Source: an uncultured Streptococcus sp. (GTDB lineage Bacteria > Bacillota > Bacilli > Lactobacillales > Streptococcaceae). From it: DNA of 12,080 nt. Under the pieces are notes generated by a model. That model had not been told where the DNA came from, made no database searches, and saw nothing but the letters and a program-made list of their open reading frames with translations. The stretch spans positions 1 through 12,080 of the forward strand of contig CABPWC010000044.1 in assembly GCA_902461025.1 (NCBI GenBank), in the 5' to 3' direction. Shown here one piece after another: positions 7,500 to 12,080 of this stretch (positions within the stretch are counted from its first letter, which is position 1; each line of letters begins with the position of its first letter). The position numbers and the translations under genes are program-made.

Positions 7500-8315
7500 A
7501 TGAAATTTAAAAAATGGATATTTGTTTTATGTAGTTTTCTTGTAAGTTTCTTTTTAGTAGCTTGTCAATCGTCTAGCTCAAGCTCACAGTCTGCAGTAGA
7601 GGCTATCAAACAAAAAGGGAAATTAGTGGTCGCAACTAGTCCAGACTATGCACCTTTTGAGTTTCAAGCTTTAGTAGACGGGAAAAACCAAGTGGTAGGT
7701 GCTGATATTGACATGGCACAAGCCATCGCTGATGAACTTGGAGTGAAATTGGAAATTTCAAGCATGAGTTTTGATAATGTCTTGACCAGTCTTCAAACTG
7801 GGAAAGCTGATTTGGCTATTGCGGGAATCAGTGCAACTGAAGAAAGAAAAGAAGTTTTCGATTTCTCAATTCCTTACTATGAAAACAAAATTAGCTTTCT
7901 AATTAGAAAATCTGATCTTGAAAAATACAAGGATTTGGATTCTCTAGCAAGTGCAAATATCGCTGCTCAAAAAGGAACTGTTCCAGAATCAATGGTTAAA
8001 GAACAACTTCCTAAAGCGCAGTTGACTTCATTGACAAATATGGGGGAAGCTGTTAATGAACTCCAATCAGGTAAGGTTGATGCTGTTCATATGGATGAGC
8101 CAGTTGCTCTAAGCTATGCAACGAAGAATTCTGACTTGGCTGTTGCTACAGTAAGCTTGACCATGAAAGAAGGCGAAGCAAATGCTGTAGCTATCAAAAA
8201 AGGCAATTCAGATTTGAAAGAAGTAGTTGATAAGGTCATCCAAAAATTGAAAGATGACGGAACTTACCAAACCTCTCTTGAAAAAGCTGCTAAGCTAACA
8301 GAAGTAGAACAATAA
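7500..8315 (+). CDS. Amino-acid ABC transporter substrate-binding lipoprotein (solitary)
   Basis: This 271-residue secreted lipoprotein is of the polar amino acid binding family (SBP_bac_3, like GlnH/HisJ/ArtJ). The signal peptide ends in the lipobox LVAC (19-22), followed by a Ser-rich linker (23-31) that tethers the domain to the membrane. The ligand-binding core begins KLVVATSPDYAPFEF (41-55); Arg116 in SATEERKEVFDFS is at the usual carboxylate-binding position, and Asp199 in VHMDEPVA at the usual amino-group position. This predicts an L-amino acid ligand, but the side-chain specificity cannot be read reliably. No permease or ATPase gene is adjacent: phoU lies upstream and a convergent regulator downstream. 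It must therefore use a transporter encoded elsewhere or act as an accessory receptor. Confidence 0.9.
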   Translation: MKFKKWIFVLCSFLVSFFLVACQSSSSSSQSAVEAIKQKGKLVVATSPDYAPFEFQALVDGKNQVVGADIDMAQAIADELGVKLEISSMSFDNVLTSLQTGKADLAIAGISATEERKEVFDFSIPYYENKISFLIRKSDLEKYKDLDSLASANIAAQKGTVPESMVKEQLPKAQLTSLTNMGEAVNELQSGKVDAVHMDEPVALSYATKNSDLAVATVSLTMKEGEANAVAIKKGNSDLKEVVDKVIQKLKDDGTYQTSLEKAAKLTEVEQ

Positions 8316-8351
8316 AAAATAACAGAGGCTGGGACAAAAGTCCTAGCCTCT
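8314..8351 (-). terminator. Intrinsic terminator of the MocR-like gene
   Basis: A 12-base-pair stem, AGAGGCTGGGAC (8324-8335) with GTCCTAGCCTCT (8340-8351), encloses an AAAA loop and contains one G-T pair (8331/8344). Read on the minus strand, the stem is followed by GTTATTTTTTATT, a proper U-tract (T6 opposite 8314-8319). Read on the plus strand it is followed by CAATTGTC with no U-tract, so it should terminate the regulator transcript much better than the convergent binding-protein transcript. Confidence 0.8.
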
Positions 8352-8495
8352 CAATTGTCATTGGATTATCAAGCAAGACGCAGTGGTTGAGTGGGCTCTA
8401 ATACGCTGATTTCATCAGCTTTTACAGTCCTACTCAACTGTGCGGAGGTGGGACGACGAAATCGAATTCTAACGAATTACCGATTTCTGTCCCAC
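8324..8495 (-). repeat. Three-hairpin intergenic element, probably a dispersed streptococcal repeat
   Basis: Three stem-loops lie end to end. First is the 12-bp terminator hairpin at 8324-8351. Second is an outer stem GTTGAGT (8386-8392) with ACTCAAC (8432-8438), holding an inner perfect hairpin GCTGAT-TTC-ATCAGC (8405-8419). Third is a long hairpin: GTGGGAC (8448-8454) with GTCCCAC (8489-8495), then GAAATCG (8458-8464) with CGATTTC (8481-8487), then AATTC (8465-8469) with GAATT (8474-8478) around a TAAC loop. I recall near-identical sequence in many intergenic regions of pneumococcus and relatives, so I call it a dispersed repeat; copy number was not checked. It may correspond to the pneumococcal SPRITE class, but I am not certain. 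The third hairpin also codes for the end of the regulator gene. Confidence 0.7.
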
Positions 8496-9762
8496 TCTCT
8501 GTTTTTAAGCAATTTAATGTTGTTTCAAGATTTTCTAAAGGAATCTTAGCAAATTGATAAGGACAAGTCTCAATGTAGGACGATTCGAAAAAGTCGAGAT
8601 TTAAAGGACTATGTTTGAGACTTGCAATCTTAGGATAGTCTCTAAGATCAAGTAAGACTCCATCATGGAGAGGATAGATTGGCAAGGAAATGGGATAGTT
8701 ATTTAAGAGTTGTTGGATGTGTTCCTGACTTTTTTCCTGAAGTGCTAATCTTGCTAGTCTGTTTTTCTTAAAGAGTTGACTATCGATATAAAGAGATAAG
8801 GCTTTTTGCATGATAAGGTTGTTATCATAGTCCAGAATATTTTTATAAGTTACAAAAGCATCCTTGATAGCATTTGGAAGAAGAAGTGCAGTTATCCGGA
8901 GGGCAGGAAATAGACTCGTAGAAAAAGATTTGATATAAATGACCAAATCATGCTGGTCCAGATAATGAAAGGTTTGTCCCATTTTAGGATCCAAGTCACC
9001 TAGATAGTCATCTTCAACGATATAGATTTGATATTTTGCTGCCAAATCAAGGATAGCAAGTTTTTCCTCTTCAGAATAAGAATGTCCGAGAGGATAGTGG
9101 AAACGAGGAATGGTATAGAAAAACTTAATGTTGCCACTTTTAAAATGTTCCTCAAGTTCATTCAGGTCAATACCATCCACTCTACGTTCAATGGTTTGAT
9201 AGGGAATGTTTTGAGCTAGTAGTAGTTGATTCATCCGATGATAGGTCGGTTGTTCAACCAGTATTTCCTGAGCTTGACCTGGAAAATCAATCTGAGAAAG
9301 AATAAACAGTGCTTGCTGGGTTCCAGACGTCATGACTAACTGGTCTGCCTTACTATAAATCGCTTGATCAAAAAGTAATGTCTGAACAGATTTTCGTAAT
9401 TCTTCTAAGCCTTCTTGGTTTTCATAGTAGTTGTAGAGATAATTTTCTCGTCCAATCAAGCTTTCATTGACGCAAAGCCGAAAATCATCATAGGCAGCCA
9501 CATGTTCATCGTTAACTGAGATAATTAGGTCTTCGTGACTGGTTTGTTGTTCCAATACATAATAACCACTTTGAGGTTTGGAGTAGATGTATTTCTCGTA
9601 TCGAAGTTCCATGAGTGCACGCTGAATAGTGTCCTTACTGCAGTGGAAATTTTGACTAAGTCTTCGAATAGATGGCAGGCGACTTCCTGTCGCAAATCTA
9701 CCTGATTCTATCTCATTTTTTAGATAGTGCACGACTTGTTCGTACTTGCTTTCTCGCTTCAT
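8434..9762 (-). CDS. MocR-type regulator (GntR HTH plus aminotransferase-like domain), PLP lysine replaced
   Basis: This 442-residue protein has an N-terminal GntR winged helix-turn-helix (about 5-70; GSRLPSIRRLSQNF, KDTIQRAL, SGYYV) and a class-I aminotransferase fold (about 90-420), the MocR/GabR/PdxR architecture. Such proteins sense PLP or related compounds and usually regulate vitamin B6 or amino acid metabolism genes. Fold landmarks are SGTQQALFIL (146-155), QPTYHRM (171-177), EDDYLGDL (250-257) and SFSTSLFPALRI (279-290). In that last block the PLP-anchoring Lys (normally FSK) is Thr282 (ACG, codon 8917-8919). The last ~20 residues, SGTEIGNSLEFDFVVPPPHS, are encoded by the hairpin repeat and look acquired. 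The start ATG has GAGAGG (9769-9774, minus strand) upstream. It is divergent from budA, a possible target. The effector is unknown. Confidence 0.85.
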   Translation of the reverse strand: MKRESKYEQVVHYLKNEIESGRFATGSRLPSIRRLSQNFHCSKDTIQRALMELRYEKYIYSKPQSGYYVLEQQTSHEDLIISVNDEHVAAYDDFRLCVNESLIGRENYLYNYYENQEGLEELRKSVQTLLFDQAIYSKADQLVMTSGTQQALFILSQIDFPGQAQEILVEQPTYHRMNQLLLAQNIPYQTIERRVDGIDLNELEEHFKSGNIKFFYTIPRFHYPLGHSYSEEEKLAILDLAAKYQIYIVEDDYLGDLDPKMGQTFHYLDQHDLVIYIKSFSTSLFPALRITALLLPNAIKDAFVTYKNILDYDNNLIMQKALSLYIDSQLFKKNRLARLALQEKSQEHIQQLLNNYPISLPIYPLHDGVLLDLRDYPKIASLKHSPLNLDFFESSYIETCPYQFAKIPLENLETTLNCLKTESGTEIGNSLEFDFVVPPPHS

Positions 9763-9787
9763 CCCAGACCTCTCATGATTTTGTTAC

Positions 9788-9816
9788 ATTGTACCTTTTT
9801 TTTAGAAGTTTGGCAA
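9788..9816 (-). promoter_or_regulatory. Promoter of the MocR-like gene, with overlapping imperfect palindrome
   Basis: On the minus strand, TTGCCA (9811-9816) lies 17 bases before TACAAT (9788-9793); each hexamer matches consensus at five of six positions. The start would be near 9781, about 20 bases before the ATG. The -10 sits inside GGTACA-A-TGTAAC (9783-9795), a 13-base inverted repeat with one mismatched pair, which would suit a dimeric regulator and possible autoregulation. The BOX element begins at 9820, three bases upstream of the -35. Confidence 0.65.
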
Positions 9817-9819
9817 TGT

Positions 9820-10018
9820 TATACTCTTCGAAAAACTCTTCAAACCGCGTCAAGGTCGCCTTGCCGTATGTATAGTTACTGACTTCGTCAGTTCTATCCA
9901 CAACCTCAAAACAGTGTTTTGAGCTGACTTCGTCAGTCTTATCTACAACCTCAAAGCAGTGCTTTGAGCAACCTGCGGCTAGTTTCCTAGTTTGCTCTTT
10001 AATTTTCATTAAGTATTA
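9820..10018 (+). repeat. BOX element, A-B-B-C arrangement
   Basis: This 199-base element matches the BOX repeats of S. pneumoniae and relatives. boxA (9820-9878, 59 bases) begins TATACTCTTCGAAAA and contains GTCGCCTTGCCGTA. Two boxB units of exactly 45 bases follow (9879-9923 and 9924-9968), each starting CTGACTTCGTCAG. boxC (9969-10018, 50 bases) contains ACCTGCGGCTAG and ends AAGTATTA. These unit sizes are those described for BOX modules. Each boxB holds two hairpins, CTGAC-TTC-GTCAG and an 8-bp one: CTCAAAAC/GTTTTGAG in the first, CTCAAAGC/GCTTTGAG in the second. BOX elements are non-coding, thought to be mobilised in trans and sometimes to alter neighbouring expression. This copy fills most of the gap between the divergent regulator and budA promoters. 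Confidence 0.95.
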
Positions 10019-10033
10019 AAAGGCAGTCTAGCA

Positions 10034-10062
10034 TTCAATTCTAATCAGAAATGTGATATACT
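10034..10062 (+). promoter_or_regulatory. Probable extended -10 promoter of budA
   Basis: TG-A-TATACT (TG at 10054-10055, hexamer 10057-10062) is a good extended -10. The region 17 bases upstream, TTCAAT (10034-10039), is a poor -35, which extended -10 promoters tolerate. The start would be near 10069, giving a leader of about 22 bases. The promoter begins 16 bases after the end of the BOX element. Confidence 0.6.
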
Positions 10063-10090
10063 TAGTAAGTAAAATTTCAAGAAGAGTGAG

Positions 10091-10819
10091 ATGATGAAGG
10101 TGAAAGAACCAGTTAAATTATTCCAATACAATACTTTGGGAGCCTTAATGGCTGGACTTTACGGTGGAACTATGACCGTTGGTGAATTGCTTGAACATGG
10201 AGATTTAGGACTAGGAACTTTAGATTCTATCGATGGTGAATTGATTGTCTTAGATGGAAAGGCTTATCAAGCAAAGGGGTCAGGTGATAAACCTGAAATC
10301 GTTGAAGTGTCACCAGATGCTCTGATTCCTTATGCGGCAGTTGTACCCCACCAGGCAGAAGTTATTTTTCGTCAGCGTTTTGAAATGACTGATCAGGAAC
10401 TTGAAAAACGTATTGAGTCCTACTATGATGGGGAAAACCTATTTCGTTCGATTAAGATTCATGGTGATTTTAAACACATGCATGTTCGTATGATTCCAAA
10501 ATCAACAACTGAAACAAAGTTTGCTGAGGTTGCGACTCATCAGCCTGAATATAGCTGTGACAATGTTTCAGGAACAATTGTTGGATTCTGGACACCTGAA
10601 ATTTTCCATGGCGTCAGTGTTGCTGGTTACCATTTACACTTTATCTCAGACGATTTAACCTTTGGTGGCCACGTTATGGACTTTGTTATCAAGGAAGGTA
10701 TTGTAGAGGTAGGTGCTGTTGACCAGCTGGATCAACGTTTCCCTGTTCAGGATCGTAAATATCTTTTTGCTAAGTTTAATGTAGATGAGATGAAAAAAGA
10801 TATCGAACAAGCAGAGTAA
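10091..10819 (+). CDS. budA: Alpha-acetolactate decarboxylase
   Basis: This 242-residue cytoplasmic zinc enzyme converts 2-acetolactate to acetoin and CO2. It diverts pyruvate to a neutral product and drains the shared valine/leucine precursor. Family signatures are FQYNTLGALMAGLY (11-24), GTLDSIDGELIVLDG (42-56), HVRMIPKST (131-139), and the zinc site GYHLHF (179-184; His181, His183) with GGH (192-194; His194). The length is typical. Two ATG codons are in tandem (10091 and 10094) and the sequence upstream, GAAGAGTGAG, is only a modest ribosome site; starting at the second would leave 241 residues. It is separated by about a dozen bases from the putative membrane protease and divergent from the MocR-like regulator. 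No acetolactate synthase gene is present in the window. Confidence 0.94.
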   Translation: MMKVKEPVKLFQYNTLGALMAGLYGGTMTVGELLEHGDLGLGTLDSIDGELIVLDGKAYQAKGSGDKPEIVEVSPDALIPYAAVVPHQAEVIFRQRFEMTDQELEKRIESYYDGENLFRSIKIHGDFKHMHVRMIPKSTTETKFAEVATHQPEYSCDNVSGTIVGFWTPEIFHGVSVAGYHLHFISDDLTFGGHVMDFVIKEGIVEVGAVDQLDQRFPVQDRKYLFAKFNVDEMKKDIEQAE

Positions 10820-10831
10820 GAGGTGCAAAGT

Positions 10832-11581
10832 ATGAAAATTCATGTAATAATTACTATGATAGCTTTAGTTGTATTTCTCATAGCAGCCATTTGGTATGCA
10901 AAAAAGAAATACAAGATTAACCTTTCGGTACTAGGTCTTGGGGCAGTGGCATTCTTTGTTTCTTCTCAAGTCTTGGAGAAAATCGTTCACCTTTTGGTGC
11001 TTCATCCACAAAAAGATGGAACCATTTCGCTCATGCAGGAGCATCCTTTTTTATATGTCCTTTATGGAATTGCTATGGCAGCTATCTTTGAAGAAACTGC
11101 TCGCCTTGTCTTCTTTAAATGGTTAGAGAAGAAGAGAAACTTAGAAGATTCAGATGCCCTTGCTTATGGGTTGGGGCATGGAGGTTTGGAATTGCTCTAC
11201 CTCGGAATGGGAAGTTTGATTAGTCTTTTGATCCTCCTTTCATTATTAGAGTCTTCAAATCCCGATGTAGCGAATCTCCTTCCAAAAACTACACTTGAAG
11301 CAGTTCAGTCCCTATCTGTATGGCAAGTTTATTTACTAGGTGTTGAACGCATACTTGCTCTGGTGATGCAAATCGGACTCTCTTTCTGGGTTTATCAAGC
11401 AGTTCGTCAAAAGAATTGGATTTACTTAGTAGCTGCCTATGGTCTACATGCCCTATTTGATTTGGCTCCGAGTCTTTCACAGGTTGGTTGGATTTCTAAT
11501 CCACTAATAGTGGAAGGATTACTCGCCGTGGAAGTTATCCTATTTGTATACTTTACAAAGTCAATTTTTTGTAAAAAATAA
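10832..11581 (+). CDS. YhfC-type putative intramembrane metalloprotease
   Basis: This polytopic membrane protein of 249 residues has hydrophobic segments at about 4-22, 31-56, 72-92, 121-140, 163-190, 196-211 and 227-242. It carries the motifs of the YhfC putative membrane peptidase family, related in logic to CPBP/CAAX proteases: EETAR (87-91), GLGHGGLE (113-120) and HALFD (206-210), with Glu87/Glu88, His116 and His206 as likely catalytic or metal-site residues. I chose ATG 10832 because AAGAGGTG (10818-10825) is correctly spaced for it; a GTG at 10823 would add three residues but lies within that ribosome site. It follows budA by 12 bases and shares its transcript. Substrate and physiological role are unknown. 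Confidence 0.8.
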   Translation: MKIHVIITMIALVVFLIAAIWYAKKKYKINLSVLGLGAVAFFVSSQVLEKIVHLLVLHPQKDGTISLMQEHPFLYVLYGIAMAAIFEETARLVFFKWLEKKRNLEDSDALAYGLGHGGLELLYLGMGSLISLLILLSLLESSNPDVANLLPKTTLEAVQSLSVWQVYLLGVERILALVMQIGLSFWVYQAVRQKNWIYLVAAYGLHALFDLAPSLSQVGWISNPLIVEGLLAVEVILFVYFTKSIFCKK

Positions 11582-11587
11582 TAAACG

Positions 11588-11609
11588 AAAAGAGGCCTAG
11601 CCTCTTTTT
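11588..11609 (+). terminator. Intrinsic terminator of the budA operon
   Basis: AAAAGAGGC (11588-11596) pairs perfectly with GCCTCTTTT (11600-11608) around a CTA loop. The 9-bp stem is flanked by an A-run and a T-run, so it could also work on the other strand, but no minus-strand gene converges here. It lies 6 bases after the stop codon. Confidence 0.9.
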
Positions 11610-11640
11610 AATATTGTCAGAGAAAAAGCTTAGAAAATCA

Positions 11641-11669
11641 TCGAAAAAAATCGCTAAAAATGGTATAAT
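11641..11669 (+). promoter_or_regulatory. Probable murB promoter
   Basis: A perfect extended -10, TG-G-TATAAT (TG at 11661-11662, hexamer 11664-11669), lies 17 bases after TCGAAA (11641-11646), a four-of-six match to TTGACA. It is 29 bases upstream of the murB ATG and follows the budA-operon terminator, so murB starts a new transcription unit. Confidence 0.75.
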
Positions 11670-11698
11670 GGAATGGATTTTATAAAAGGATAAGAAAA

Positions 11699-12080
11699 AT
11701 GACTGTATTAGATAAATTAAAAGAAACCTTAGAAGGAATTGACATTCGATTCGATGAGCCGTTGAAAACTTATACCTATACAAAAGTTGGGGGGAAAGCA
11801 GATTACTTAGTTTTTCCTCGTAATCGTTACGAGATGGCTCGTGTGGTGAAGTTTGCCAATCAAGAAAATATCCCATGGATGGTTCTCGGAAATGCTAGTA
11901 ATATTATCGTCCGAGAAGGTGGGGTTCGCGGCTTTGTCATTATGTGTGACAAACTCAACAATGTTTCGGTCGATGGTTATACGATTGAAGCGGAAGCTGG
12001 AGCTAACTTAATCGAAACAACTCGTATTGCTCTACGCCATAGTTTGACAGGATTTGAGTTTGCCTGTGGAATTCCAGGAA
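11699..12080 (+). CDS. murB: UDP-N-acetylenolpyruvoylglucosamine reductase MurB, 5' part
   Basis: The first 127 codons are present and the gene continues past the right edge. MurB is a cytoplasmic FAD enzyme that reduces UDP-GlcNAc-enolpyruvate with NADPH to UDP-MurNAc, the second committed step of peptidoglycan precursor synthesis. Recognisable parts are YTKVGGKADYLVFP (28-41), the FAD-binding MVLGNASNIIV (61-71), AEAGANL, and the start of the substrate loop FACGIPG at the edge. The ATG has AAAGGA at 11685-11690, eight bases upstream. About 300 residues are usual for the family, so some 60% is missing. An overlapping minus-strand reading frame is a shadow. Confidence 0.95.
   Translation, partial: MTVLDKLKETLEGIDIRFDEPLKTYTYTKVGGKADYLVFPRNRYEMARVVKFANQENIPWMVLGNASNIIVREGGVRGFVIMCDKLNNVSVDGYTIEAEAGANLIETTRIALRHSLTGFEFACGIPG

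Noticed and set aside
8316..8433. CRISPR-like or attachment-site repeat in the convergent gap
   Set aside because: The structure is three different hairpins, not regularly spaced identical repeats, and there are no integrase or cas genes nearby.
9773..10009. A 78-codon minus-strand frame with a repeated SKHCFEVVD..TDEVS motif
   Set aside because: The repeated peptide is just the two 45-base boxB units read in frame. It is a translation of a known non-coding BOX element, with no ribosome site suited to its start.
11553..11876. A 107-codon minus-strand frame over the murB start
   Set aside because: It lies antisense to the conserved murB 5' end and its promoter and has no recognisable domain; murB explains the region.

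Overview
The window looks like chromosomal DNA of a mitis-group Streptococcus: S. pneumoniae or a close relative such as S. mitis or S. pseudopneumoniae. The reasons are the low GC, strong AAGGAG-type ribosome sites, the gene order (UPF0223 / IMPase / RsmF / pst-phoU / budA / murB), and a complete BOX element of A-B-B-C type, a repeat known from pneumococcus and its relatives. The species is inferred from recognition, not from a search.

Layout. (1) 1-2313, plus strand: the end of a UPF0223 gene, an inositol-monophosphatase-family phosphatase starting at a TTG inside that gene, and an RsmF-type rRNA m5C methyltransferase. They are packed tightly enough to be one operon. (2) 2314-7397: a complete high-affinity phosphate uptake operon, pstS-pstC-pstA-pstB-pstB-phoU, with its own promoter, a leader inverted repeat, overlapping or nearly touching genes, and a terminator. 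Two different PstB ATPases are encoded in tandem; the second has Arg in place of the H-loop His. (3) 7440-8315: a solitary amino-acid-type binding lipoprotein behind a perfect consensus promoter, with no transporter partner here. (4) 8324-8495: a compact element of three stem-loops between convergent genes. It supplies the terminator and the last ~20 codons of the gene that follows. (5) 8434-9762, minus strand: a MocR-type regulator (GntR helix-turn-helix plus aminotransferase fold) in which the PLP-anchoring Lys position is Thr. (6) 9820-10018: the BOX element, lying directly against the -35 of the regulator promoter. (7) 10034-11609, plus strand: budA (alpha-acetolactate decarboxylase) and a YhfC-type putative membrane protease, sharing a promoter and a terminator. 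(8) 11641-12080: a strong promoter and the 5' part of murB.

How the parts work together. PstS captures phosphate outside the membrane, PstC/PstA form the channel, the PstB pair powers it and PhoU restrains it. The MocR-like protein is divergent from budA and is a possible regulator of that acetoin/branched-chain node. Most of the window is conserved core genome. What deserves a second look is the degenerate catalytic residues in the second PstB and in the MocR protein, and the two repeat families that shape the regulator gene at both ends. I found no unmistakably new multi-gene system.
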